Assembly (NCBI GenBank): GCA_023454175.1 | Contig: JAEXRW010000005.1 | Coordinates: 10,397 to 74,396 of the forward strand | Reading direction: 5' to 3' | Length of the DNA stretch: 64,000 bases | DNA from: Bacillota bacterium | GTDB taxonomy: Bacteria > Bacillota > Clostridia > Christensenellales > JAEXRW01 | Shown here: positions 49,854-58,195 of the stretch, in pieces | Numbering within the stretch: the first letter of the stretch is position 1 | How the letters are laid out: the number at the start of each line of letters is the position of its first letter | Notes under the pieces: model-generated | The model's input: the letters and a program-made list of their open reading frames with translations, nothing else | Databases searched by the model: none | What the model was told of the DNA's origin: nothing | Position numbers and translations under genes: made by a program

Positions 49854-51224
49854 TTAGCCGCCCGTGAAACTGTCCTGTGAATCGGATCTGAAGTCTCCGC
49901 GGCTTCCGCTGCCGATTTTGTAGCTCATATTCGGCATAAAATTGAATAACCCTGAAGACATGTATGTTCCTTTCTTTCCGAAGGCTTCCTTGTCCGAGAT
50001 CCATTTCGTTCCTTTGGCGATCATCAGTACATACTTTCCGCTTTTAAAGCGTACGGATTTGCTTTTTCCGCGTTTCAGCATCTCGGTTATTACCAGCTTC
50101 CCGTCCGTATCGTATAGCTTGAAGCAGCACGTCAGGTCGCCGTCCGCCTCCAGCTGCAGGTAACTCCATTGCACCAAAGGCTTGAACGTCTTTTCAGGGT
50201 CCTTCGCCACACTGGGAAATGCTTCATCCCGGCTGCGGATGCCGCTGCCGTCTTTCAGGGCCACATAATACGCCATATTCATCCGTTCGGATTTCCACTC
50301 GTCGAAGTAGAGGTTGTCGCCGAAAACGATGATATTGTTGGAGGCTTCATGTCCCGCGTACAGCACCGTTTCCTCTTCCCCGCCCAGTTTTGCCCTTACG
50401 ACGGCATTGCCTTCTGCCTGCTCGCGGGTGAAATAGACATAGGCGCCATCGATGCAGTACGTATTCCCCACGCCGGCCTTGCCGGTCGCTTTTTCCAGTG
50501 TATATGGATCCAGGCTGTAGAGCGTGCTTCCATCTGCCTTGCGCACCCGGTAATACAGTTTTTGCCCGTATACCTTGAATCCCTGCACATTCTCCGCCAC
50601 TGTTTCGGGCTCCCCGCCTGTGATGGGCATCCTGCACAGCCGCTCATTGCTCTCTTCAGGAGCTTCAGTTGGGTCGTTGTTGGTGAAAACGATGTAACCC
50701 GCCACCACTGCCAGCTGGGGATAGGTGCCCTGCACTTTCACGTCATATTCGCTGGTCGCTTGCGTGGCCATGTCGTAGGCCTTGATGGTGCCCGGCTTTT
50801 CAGCATCCTTGGTGATATAATACAGCTTCCCCTCGTAATGCCACATCCCGGCGATTGAATCCGTCTCCTCCAGCAGTTTCACCGGTCCCCCTGCTGTGTC
50901 TGCCCTGTACAGTTCGCGCTTGTAATTCCAGAAATACGCATCGTTCCCCACAAGGCTGATGTACGAAAACCCCTGGGGGAACACGACCGTCTCTTGTGAG
51001 AATGGCGCTGAGATCCTGCGCAAAGCGTCCGGATTTTCCCGTGTATAATACAGTTCGGTTCCGTTGGTCGCCATCTTCCAGCCGTTCAGATTGGAGTCTC
51101 CCCCAAAGGCGGCGGTTGATTGGGGTAAAGATGGCGCTGTGTCCGCCGGTGCAGCCACTGTGCAGGCGCACAGCAGCATCATAAGGAGCGCGGCTGTGAT
51201 GCAGGCGAATGTGTTTCGGGTCAT
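49854..51224 (-). CDS. DUF5050-like lipoprotein of beta-propeller type
   Basis: 456 residues. Signal peptide ending in lipobox-like LLCAC, then repeated short blade motifs (NGTELYYTRE, NDAYFWNYKRELYR, EGKLYYITKD, GYIVFTNND, GAYVYFTRE) typical of DUF5050 or TolB-like propellers. It ends in a compact domain (about 360-456) without recognised motif. The start at 51224 follows GGGGGGACAAAAA. It is preceded by a palindromic module that recurs at 61150-61237. Confidence 0.68.
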   Translation of the reverse strand: MTRNTFACITAALLMMLLCACTVAAPADTAPSLPQSTAAFGGDSNLNGWKMATNGTELYYTRENPDALRRISAPFSQETVVFPQGFSYISLVGNDAYFWNYKRELYRADTAGGPVKLLEETDSIAGMWHYEGKLYYITKDAEKPGTIKAYDMATQATSEYDVKVQGTYPQLAVVAGYIVFTNNDPTEAPEESNERLCRMPITGGEPETVAENVQGFKVYGQKLYYRVRKADGSTLYSLDPYTLEKATGKAGVGNTYCIDGAYVYFTREQAEGNAVVRAKLGGEEETVLYAGHEASNNIIVFGDNLYFDEWKSERMNMAYYVALKDGSGIRSRDEAFPSVAKDPEKTFKPLVQWSYLQLEADGDLTCCFKLYDTDGKLVITEMLKRGKSKSVRFKSGKYVLMIAKGTKWISDKEAFGKKGTYMSSGLFNFMPNMSYKIGSGSRGDFRSDSQDSFTGG

Positions 51225-51307
51225 TTTTTGTCCCCCCAGTATAGTATGGTGCAAACCTCGTCGGCATGGACAATAGGGTTTTCCATAATTTCGGCGATAC
51301 CGTAAGT

Positions 51308-51394
51308 GTTCATGACATTCTGTCATTGACAGGTTCAGCATACCAAACCGCAAAGGCCCAAAGGGATGCATCCTGCACACATTAGGGCCTTTTT
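51308..51394 (-). promoter_or_regulatory. Repeated terminator-plus-palindrome module, copy 1
   Basis: About 85% identical to 61150-61237. On the minus strand it has a hairpin (GGCCC...GGGCC, 51355-51389, with a nested TGCA/TGCA stem), then sequence and a palindrome CTGTCAATGACAG (51320-51332) about 100 bases before the lipoprotein start at 51224. The hairpin probably ends the transcript of the gene at 51459 and the palindrome may be an operator. Confidence 0.6.
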
Positions 51395-51458
51395 CTTCCC
51401 GTATACGCCATCCGGTGCAAGCGAACTCATGCCTGGCAATATCCCGGGCGGACTGATA

Positions 51459-51797
51459 TCAGCGGTATTCCTCGGGGGTATGGTCGCGTTCCACGATCGT
51501 GCCCGTGTCTGCATAATACCGTTCCTTGAATCCGCATCGGCGGCACCAGACCGTGGCGATCCTGCCCGAGGCGGCATACCCGTTGTCGTCCGTCTCGATG
51601 TCATGGCATACCCTGCCGCAGATCCTGCATTTGCAGTCCCCATCCAGGTGTTCGATGCAGTTGTGCGCGGCCTCAATACCCTCCGATTCACCGCCGTCAT
51701 CGGGCTCGAAACCCGGGTTCACCCTGCCGCAGATGGTGCACCTGCAGTCCTCGCCCATATGCTGCGCGCAGCTGTGCTTATCTTTCCCTGTATCCAT
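51459..51797 (-). CDS. Cys/His zinc-knuckle repeat protein
   Basis: 112 residues, two repeats of H-x-C-x2-H-x4-C-x-C-x-I-C-G-R-V (SCAQHMGEDCRCTICGRV, NCIEHLDGDCKCRICGRV), each probably binding a metal. A CRRCG pair follows in the C-terminal part (IATVWCRRCGFKERYYADTG). No membrane segment is present. It is homologous to the neighbour at 51840-52316. The function is unknown; the start has an AGAGGGAC site. Confidence 0.62.
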   Translation of the reverse strand: MDTGKDKHSCAQHMGEDCRCTICGRVNPGFEPDDGGESEGIEAAHNCIEHLDGDCKCRICGRVCHDIETDDNGYAASGRIATVWCRRCGFKERYYADTGTIVERDHTPEEYR

Positions 51798-51839
51798 GTG
51801 GTCCCTCTCTTTCGCGTTGAACGCCCGTGGATCGGGTCG

Positions 51840-52316
51840 CTATTCTCCGTATGGCTTCCCTTTGATTTCTTCGCCCGTGTCCGCATATCGGCGTTCCGTA
51901 TAGCCGCAGCGTACGCACCACGTCGTGGCCACCTTGTGTCTGGCAGCAAAAGTGCCGTCGTCGTCGGTGGCCAAGTCATGGCATACCCTGCCGCAGATGC
52001 TGCATTTGCAGCTCGCGGAGAGGTGCTCCGAGCAGACGTGCGAACCGGGCTGTGAGAATTTCATCACCGCGTTATACACGATCGCCCGGTCATCTTCCTC
52101 AGGAGGGGTCCATCCGATCACGGTGCCTGTGTCTGAATAGTAGCGCTCCTCGGCCCCGCAGCGGCGGCATACGGCCGTGGCTACCTTGCCCGAGGCCGCA
52201 AACGTGCCGTCGTCGTCATCCTCGTAGTCATGGCACACCCTGCCGCAGATATTGCAGGTGCAGTTCCATCCCAGGTGATCCTCGCAATTATGCTCGGGTA
52301 TTCCGTTTTGATCCAT
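51840..52316 (-). CDS. Cys/His zinc-knuckle repeat protein, longer paralog
   Basis: 158 residues with two repeat units joined by a linker. Each unit is a CxxH-x4-CxC-x2-C knuckle (NCEDHLGWNCTCNICGRV; VCSEHLSASCKCSICGRV) followed by a CRRCG or CVRCG-xxERRYxDTG segment. It is likely a cytosolic metal-binding protein. GGAGGGAAC precedes the ATG. It is next to the lipoprotein gene at 52347, suggesting one transcript. Confidence 0.62.
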   Translation of the reverse strand: MDQNGIPEHNCEDHLGWNCTCNICGRVCHDYEDDDDGTFAASGKVATAVCRRCGAEERYYSDTGTVIGWTPPEEDDRAIVYNAVMKFSQPGSHVCSEHLSASCKCSICGRVCHDLATDDDGTFAARHKVATTWCVRCGYTERRYADTGEEIKGKPYGE

Positions 52317-52346
52317 GATGCTGTTCCCTCCTTTGGATGTCCGCTT

Positions 52347-52922
52347 TCATTTAGCTTTGTTTTTTGACGCCAGCCTGACCAGCGCCTCCACCTTTTTGAT
52401 CACATCAGCCTTGTCCAGGCGGGTACTGCCGCCTGCCGGAGGTACGGGCGACTTGAGCGCCTGTTTCATCAGTACATATTGCCTGCTTTCCAGGTTGATG
52501 AGCCACATGTCCACATACTCGCAGGAGGCTTTCATTGCGTCCCTGTATATGAGTATCAGCAGTGAACCGGTCTGCTGCTGTGCTTCAGCCGAAGACCCCT
52601 CCGATGCATTTGCCTCCACCTGGTCCCAGTCGGTTATTTCCCCCGTCTCTTGCGTGAGGGAATAGTACAGATAGGGTATTTCAAATCCCAGCGCGCCCGC
52701 ACCGCCTTTGCAGGGCGTATACCCCTCGAGGGTAAGGGTCCCGTCTTTGTACAGCGCGTGCTGTTTGAATTCGCCGAGCAATGCGTTATCCCGGCCTTGC
52801 AGGCCCGCGCTGCAGCCGGCCGTGCAGGCTGTTGCCGCCAGGATCGTCGCGGCAAGCAGGATGCTGATAAGCCTCTTTGGTTTTTTCCCTTTCCGTTTTG
52901 ACGTCGACACGGCAAGTTCCAT
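52347..52922 (-). CDS. Lipoprotein of unknown function
   Basis: 191 residues: basic N-terminus, hydrophobic stretch and lipobox CTAGC, then a mature domain with a polar ESLLILIYRDAMK-like strand and a Lys-rich end. The start at 52922 follows AGGAGG; an in-frame upstream ATG lacks a site. The mature domain (about 150 residues) is not recognised. Confidence 0.65.
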   Translation of the reverse strand: MELAVSTSKRKGKKPKRLISILLAATILAATACTAGCSAGLQGRDNALLGEFKQHALYKDGTLTLEGYTPCKGGAGALGFEIPYLYYSLTQETGEITDWDQVEANASEGSSAEAQQQTGSLLILIYRDAMKASCEYVDMWLINLESRQYVLMKQALKSPVPPAGGSTRLDKADVIKKVEALVRLASKNKAK

Positions 52923-52946
52923 ATCAGGCCTCCTGTAAAACAAATA

Positions 52947-54011
52947 TTATAATGTGAAATCCTTTATCTCGAGTTTGGGGTAGATATCCCTGAGCGGTGC
53001 AAAATCGGTGATGGGATTGCCCTTGAGCAGCAGTTCCTTGAGGTTCACAAATCCCGCAAGTGCGCTGATGTCGCTGATATTGCACCCAGAAAGATCCAGG
53101 CTCATGATAATGTCTTTTGTTTTCAGCGGGGATATGTCCGTAAGATATGCGTTGTTTTTCAGGGACAGCCGTTCCAGCTTCATGGCCTTGAGGGGCGTCA
53201 GGTCGGTCACGTCGTTTCCGCCCAGTTCCAGTTCCTGTACGTTTATAAATACGGCTAAGGCGCTGATATCCTTGATCTTTTCACTGTCCGCCGCGCCCCC
53301 GGCTGCGTTCAGGGCCAGGTATTTCACCTTTTCCGCATCAGCTTTCGAGATCAGCCTGCCGGGCTTGTTCAGGGCCTTTTGTACCTTGGCTTCCAGCACC
53401 GCATCGCTGAAGATCACGTTGCCTCCCTTCGACACCACGGCCTGCTGCTGCGCCGCGCTCGCCTCCGCCGGGGCTTCGGTTTCCCCGGGGGATTGCTTCT
53501 CATACTGTCCCTGCGAATAACGCACGCCCACGCTGTATTGTTCGACGGACAGTTTGCTGTTGACGGCCATCCGGAGGTAGATGTCCACATAGTAAGCATC
53601 CATCTGCCAGGTCTTCACTGCCTGCTTGCCCGGCACGAAGGAATCCTGCACCGTTTCCCCTGATTGTCCCATCTGTGCGCACAGGCTGTCATATAGTTTT
53701 TGCGCGTTCTGGCCGGCGTTTTTATCCTGCTTCCCGTTGAATGTGTTGCTTTCCCAAATGCACCGGTAAAGCCCGCCTTCATTGAAGTAGAGGTAATACG
53801 CCCCGTCCTGGCCGCCCATCCCTTTATGGCGATACAGGTATTGCTGCGGCGCGTTGGATTCCTTTGCGGGTTCGCCAAATTTTTGTTTGACTTCATCCTG
53901 TGACATCCCGAATGTCGCTCCGAGGAATGGCTTGGCGATATCCGCGCACCCCGAAAGCATCAGTGCCAGGCACATAGCCAGTACCGTGCAGAAGATAGTT
54001 GTTTTACGCAT
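52947..54011 (-). CDS. LRR lipoprotein (LRR array member 1)
   Basis: 354 residues. Lipobox LMLSGC, an N-terminal domain of ~180 residues (GATFGMSQDEVKQKFGEPA, SmpA/BamE-like look), then a cap (VIFSDAVLEAKVQKALNKP) and leucine-rich repeats (LTPLKAMKLERLSLKNN, DISPLK) ending YPKLEIKDFTL. The cap and LRR are shared with three neighbours and with the ectodomain of the kinase at 61255-63036. It is probably a surface protein binding a partner. GGGAG lies upstream of the start. Confidence 0.78.
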   Translation of the reverse strand: MRKTTIFCTVLAMCLALMLSGCADIAKPFLGATFGMSQDEVKQKFGEPAKESNAPQQYLYRHKGMGGQDGAYYLYFNEGGLYRCIWESNTFNGKQDKNAGQNAQKLYDSLCAQMGQSGETVQDSFVPGKQAVKTWQMDAYYVDIYLRMAVNSKLSVEQYSVGVRYSQGQYEKQSPGETEAPAEASAAQQQAVVSKGGNVIFSDAVLEAKVQKALNKPGRLISKADAEKVKYLALNAAGGAADSEKIKDISALAVFINVQELELGGNDVTDLTPLKAMKLERLSLKNNAYLTDISPLKTKDIIMSLDLSGCNISDISALAGFVNLKELLLKGNPITDFAPLRDIYPKLEIKDFTL

Positions 54012-54133
54012 ATGCGGTCACTCCCTTTGATCGTTGTATTAAGTTTAATTGTATACCGCAGAAGCACCATTTGGGGAATCAGGAACAGACGCCCGCCAAA
54101 CCATTCTGACGGGCGCACTACACTTTACAGTCA

Positions 54134-54922
54134 TTATTTGATTTCGAAGTCCTTGCCATCGAGGGTACTGTATACGCCCTTGAGCGGACTGAAGTCCTTG
54201 ACGGGATTATTCCCAAGCAGCACGATCTTGAGTTTCAGGTCTTTCAGCGGTGTGACGTCGGTGATCTGGTTGTCACAAAGCTGCACGTCCCAGAGCTTTG
54301 GCAGGCCGGCCAGAACGGTGATATCCTTGAGGCCGGCGTTTTTCGCATCGATATGCTCCAGGCCTTTCATATTTGCCAACGGTTCCAGGCTTTTGATCCC
54401 GCCGATGCGGTCATTATTGTTCCAGCAGAACACGATACAGTCCATGTTTGTCAGTCCTTTGATCGGTGTAAGGTCCCGCACAGCGGTGCCGTTGAAAACC
54501 AGCGTCTTCATGGATGTGATCCCGGAGATGGGTGTCAGGTCGCTCACGTTGTTAAAGGAGATATCCAGTTCCTCAAGGCCCGTGAAATACCTGAGGTCGC
54601 TGATGTCCTTGATCACCAACTCCTGGTGTTGGTTCATCTGGTCAAAGTTCTCGTTTGCCAGATTGAGCTTGGTCACAGCCTTTGCTTCCTCGGCTGTGAT
54701 ATCGCCTGTGGGCTTGTTCATAGCCTCCCGTACCTTGGCTTCCAGGGCTGCATCGGTAAACTTTATGGTCTCCGCCTGGACCGACGGAGTGCTTGGTGCT
54801 GCCGTGGCGGAAGGCGTTGCTGCATCCGCCGTCGGTATGGCTGTCTGGGCAGGGGCTGCGCCGCACGCCGCGAGCGTTAGTACAATTACCATCAGTGTAA
54901 TCATGTATAATGCTTTTTTCAT
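54134..54922 (-). CDS. LRR lipoprotein (LRR array member 2)
   Basis: 262 residues. Lipobox LAAC, Thr/Ala/Pro linker, cap FTDAALEAKVREAMNKPTGDI, five to six LRR units (GLEELDISFNNVSDLTPISG style) and the closing DGKDFEIK. Near-duplicate of member 3 (54952-55746), most alike in the N-terminal 90 residues. No transmembrane helix besides the signal. It is 29 bases from its neighbour, so co-transcribed. Confidence 0.82.
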   Translation of the reverse strand: MKKALYMITLMVIVLTLAACGAAPAQTAIPTADAATPSATAAPSTPSVQAETIKFTDAALEAKVREAMNKPTGDITAEEAKAVTKLNLANENFDQMNQHQELVIKDISDLRYFTGLEELDISFNNVSDLTPISGITSMKTLVFNGTAVRDLTPIKGLTNMDCIVFCWNNNDRIGGIKSLEPLANMKGLEHIDAKNAGLKDITVLAGLPKLWDVQLCDNQITDVTPLKDLKLKIVLLGNNPVKDFSPLKGVYSTLDGKDFEIK

Positions 54923-54951
54923 GTTCCTTACTCCTGTTCATCATTCATTTT

Positions 54952-55746
54952 TTATTTGATCTCGAAGTCCTTTGCTTGCAGGTTGCCGTATATATCCTTG
55001 AGGGGGCTGAAATCCTTGATTGAATTTTTCGATAGCAGCAGTTCTTTCAGGTTCTTCAGGTTCGTAAGCGGAGTGATATCCGTGATCTGGTTCTCATCGA
55101 GAAATACGCTCCACAGCTTTGGAAGGGTGCCCAGCACTGTGATATCCTTAATGCCTGCCCCTTTTGCTTCAAAGACTTCAAGGTTTTTCATATCCGCTAT
55201 GAAATCAATATTCGAACATGCCGTATATCCCTGGTCGGGTGAATAGCACCAGTCAAATACAAGGCAGGCCATATTTGTCAGGCTTTTCAGCTGTGACAGG
55301 TCGTCGGGCCTGACGCCGGTAAAGTTGAGACTTGTCAGTGATGTAAGTTCAGAAAGCGGTGTAAAATCCTTGATATCGTTAAAGGAAAGATTCAGTTCCT
55401 GAAGTCCGGTGAAATATTTGAGGGAAGAGATGTCCCTGACGCCGCCGTTCTTGCTGTTCATGTCATCAAAGCTCTTGTTCGAAAGATCCAGCTTCACAAC
55501 AGCCTTAGCCTCTTGGACGGTGATATCGCCTGCGGGCTTGTTCATAGCCGCCCGCACCTTGGCTTCCAGGGCTGCGTCGGTGAACTTTACGGTCTCTGCC
55601 TGGGCCGACGGAGTGCTTGGTGCTGCCGTGGGGGAAGGCGTTGCTGCATCCGCCGTCGGTACCGCCGTCTGGGCAGGGGCTGCGCCGCACGCTACGAGTG
55701 TGAGTGCGATTACCATCAATGTAATCATACATACTGTTCTTTTCAT
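54952..55746 (-). CDS. LRR lipoprotein (LRR array member 3)
   Basis: 264 residues with the same order as member 2: lipobox LVAC, linker, cap FTDAALEAKVRAAMNKPAGDIT, LRRs, end QAKDFEIK. Its N-terminal 75 residues nearly match member 2, while the LRR region is diverged. The duplication with divergence in the LRRs suggests different binding partners. The start follows a GAGGAGCT site. Confidence 0.82.
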   Translation of the reverse strand: MKRTVCMITLMVIALTLVACGAAPAQTAVPTADAATPSPTAAPSTPSAQAETVKFTDAALEAKVRAAMNKPAGDITVQEAKAVVKLDLSNKSFDDMNSKNGGVRDISSLKYFTGLQELNLSFNDIKDFTPLSELTSLTSLNFTGVRPDDLSQLKSLTNMACLVFDWCYSPDQGYTACSNIDFIADMKNLEVFEAKGAGIKDITVLGTLPKLWSVFLDENQITDITPLTNLKNLKELLLSKNSIKDFSPLKDIYGNLQAKDFEIK

Positions 55747-55775
55747 CTTCTGTAGCTCCTCTTCAGTCTTTGGTG

Positions 55776-56537
55776 TTATTTCAATGTGAAATCCTTCTCT
55801 TCAAGGTTCTTGTAGACGTCCTTCAGCGGGGATAAATCAGTGGCGGGATTGCCTGAAATAAGCAATGTTTTCAGTTTGGTCAGCCCGGCCAGCGGTGCTA
55901 GATCCGATACCTTGTTATCCTCCATGCACAGGTATGTCAAGCCTGTCATTCCCGAGAGCACGCTGATATCCGGGATTTGGTTGCCCTTGAAACAAAGGCT
56001 ATCCAGCTGCGTCATGCCGGAGAGCGAACTGATATCTTTAATATAACGGTTCCCCCATATCCAGAGATCCTTCATATTGACAAGCCCTTTCAATGGGCTT
56101 ATATCGTAAATGTCGTCGCAGCAAATATACAGGTATTCCAGCTTTACAAGTCCCGCAAGAGGGCTTATATCGACGGGTTTTCCGTCATTGTACAGCGCCC
56201 AATCCAGGTTCAACTTGACCAGATTGGGGAACTGGGATAGGTCGCGGATATCCTTGACCCTGGGGATAGGCTTGCCGCCTTCCATCTCCAGATTCAGTTC
56301 CTTTACGGCCTGGGCTTCGGCTACCGTAATATCGCCGGAAGGCTTGTTCATTGCCTTACGAACCAGACCCTCTAGCACTTCATCGGTAAAGGCCACAACT
56401 TTGGGAAGTGCCGTTGCGGAGGGTTGTAGTGTTGTTGCGGCTGCAGTCGGTGCGACAGTCTGAACAGGAGCTGAGTTGCAGGCTGACAACACAAGCACAG
56501 CAGCCAGTACCAGTATCAGGGATAACGCTTTTTTCAT
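55776..56537 (-). CDS. LRR lipoprotein (LRR array member 4)
   Basis: 253 residues. Lipobox LSAC, linker rich in Thr/Ala, cap FTDEVLEGLVRKAMNKPSGDIT, LRRs with blocks such as GLVNMKDLWIWGNRYIKDISS and GMTGLTYLCMEDNKVSDLAPLAG, ending LEEKDFTLK. First gene of the array in transcription order. The start at 56537 follows AAGGAG; an upstream in-frame ATG lacks a site. Confidence 0.82.
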   Translation of the reverse strand: MKKALSLILVLAAVLVLSACNSAPVQTVAPTAAATTLQPSATALPKVVAFTDEVLEGLVRKAMNKPSGDITVAEAQAVKELNLEMEGGKPIPRVKDIRDLSQFPNLVKLNLDWALYNDGKPVDISPLAGLVKLEYLYICCDDIYDISPLKGLVNMKDLWIWGNRYIKDISSLSGMTQLDSLCFKGNQIPDISVLSGMTGLTYLCMEDNKVSDLAPLAGLTKLKTLLISGNPATDLSPLKDVYKNLEEKDFTLK

Positions 56538-56627
56538 GTTCGTTTTCTCCTTTATTCGTGAGTATTTGAACCGGTCTGCCGGTTTCATGCTGCTTGAATA
56601 TCCTTCGCTCTATAACAGCTGTGAAAG

Positions 56628-58154
56628 TCAAGGCTCCAGGTGCCGCGCCCGCAGCCGCGCCAGCGCATCCCGCAGGATGCCCGCCACATGCCCCCGGCTG
56701 CTCGCAGCGTTGCCCTGCTGCATCCAAAGGTGTTCGTAATGCGCCTGGAATTCGCGTACGAGCCAGGGCTGGTCCGAGTGTATCATCACGGGTTCTTCAC
56801 CGTTCCAGGTGTTGATAGCCACGCTCTGGTGCTGTTTGATATGCCAGCAGCTGTCCTCATGCAAAGGAGCGATATCCTCCAGGATCACCATTTGGAAGGC
56901 CGGCACATGCTCCAGGTAACCGATGTACCCTTCCAGAATGTCTGCGCATCCCTGTGCATCGAGGTTCACACAGCCCAGTTTCATGAAATACAGCCCCGGC
57001 ATCCGGCAATACCCGTTCTCCGCTATATGGTTCAGCCTTGACATCGGGAGGATCTCGCGAAAGATCGTGCCTCCCGCCAGCACCCTGTCCATACCCTCCT
57101 TGAACCTGTGGAATTCTGCACTGCGCCATGCAAATTCCTCCGTGTCCTGTCCTTGTGCCCGCAGCACCCGGTCATAAGCGGTGCAGGTCATGTATAGCGG
57201 GTTGATGCTGTCCTTCACCACGTCCAGGTTGCCCGGCATGGCAAACTCCATATAAAGCAGCTCCAGGATATTGCGTGAATAGTTATCGTTGTACACATTC
57301 AGGGAGCTTTGCGCATATCGGAGGATGCGTTCAAAACTGTCTTCCAGTTCCCGAGTGAAATGTTCGTCCCGCACAGCTATTCCCACCGGCGGCGACGCGG
57401 CTTTTGGGATCTCAGTGATCAGCATGGCGCCTCGCCCGGGAAGGATGATCTGCATCTGGTTTGCCACGGTCTGGGTCATACCATGGACGGTAAATAGCTG
57501 CATATTTGCCGATACCAGCAGCTGCATATAGGTATCGATGAGTCTGGACACGGCCTGCGTGTTTCCCGAGATGCGTACCAGGAGGCGGATACTGCATTTG
57601 TAGTTCTCAACGGCTTGTTTGACCAACCGGCTCATCCCCTCGCTCGTGGCGATGTCCACTTCATCGCTGGAGAGGAATACGTCCACATTCCCTCCTTCTG
57701 GCATATCCTTCAGCAGTGCATTCAGTTCCATGACGATCATGAAGCTTCCATCTGTTCCTTTGTTTCCAGGCAGGTCACCGGTTGGAGCCGCCGCTGGCGT
57801 TCTCACACGCTGCAGCAGGGAAGGCGTGCCGATATTGCGCCGGAGCTCCTCCCCGTCCGAGGCCAGCCACAGGATCAGGTTCTGCCTGGCGCGGCCCACC
57901 GAAGTCATGTCGGCAGGCAGCGCCGCCTGCTCGAAGTTTTCCTGCAGCCAGCGGATGTCCTCGATGCTTTTGCAGCTTTTGAGCAGGTATTCGGCCAGGC
58001 TTTCCACAGTCACGCTCGAGGCCTTCAGTTTCCGCTCGCCTTTCAGCCACCGGCTCACCAGGGATGGATCCACCCCCAGCGCCTTGGCCAGCTCGCTGTT
58101 GCCGATATGGAAACGCTCCAGGATGCGTCTGAGGTTTTCCGTGGTTTGGAGCAT
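56628..58154 (-). CDS. XRE family regulator with large C-terminal domain
   Basis: 508 residues. An N-terminal helix-turn-helix (RFHIGNSELAKALGVDPSLVSRWLKGERKLKA, about 15-46) is followed by ~450 residues of alpha/beta sequence with no motif I can name, which perhaps senses a ligand. It sits directly upstream of the LRR array on the same strand and is a likely regulator of it. GGAAGGAAG lies before the start. Large XRE proteins of this kind are found in Clostridia with surface loci. Confidence 0.72.
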   Translation of the reverse strand: MLQTTENLRRILERFHIGNSELAKALGVDPSLVSRWLKGERKLKASSVTVESLAEYLLKSCKSIEDIRWLQENFEQAALPADMTSVGRARQNLILWLASDGEELRRNIGTPSLLQRVRTPAAAPTGDLPGNKGTDGSFMIVMELNALLKDMPEGGNVDVFLSSDEVDIATSEGMSRLVKQAVENYKCSIRLLVRISGNTQAVSRLIDTYMQLLVSANMQLFTVHGMTQTVANQMQIILPGRGAMLITEIPKAASPPVGIAVRDEHFTRELEDSFERILRYAQSSLNVYNDNYSRNILELLYMEFAMPGNLDVVKDSINPLYMTCTAYDRVLRAQGQDTEEFAWRSAEFHRFKEGMDRVLAGGTIFREILPMSRLNHIAENGYCRMPGLYFMKLGCVNLDAQGCADILEGYIGYLEHVPAFQMVILEDIAPLHEDSCWHIKQHQSVAINTWNGEEPVMIHSDQPWLVREFQAHYEHLWMQQGNAASSRGHVAGILRDALARLRARHLEP

Positions 58155-58195
58155 GGTATTCTTCCTTCCTGTGATCGGATGTCACGGGCGCTGTG

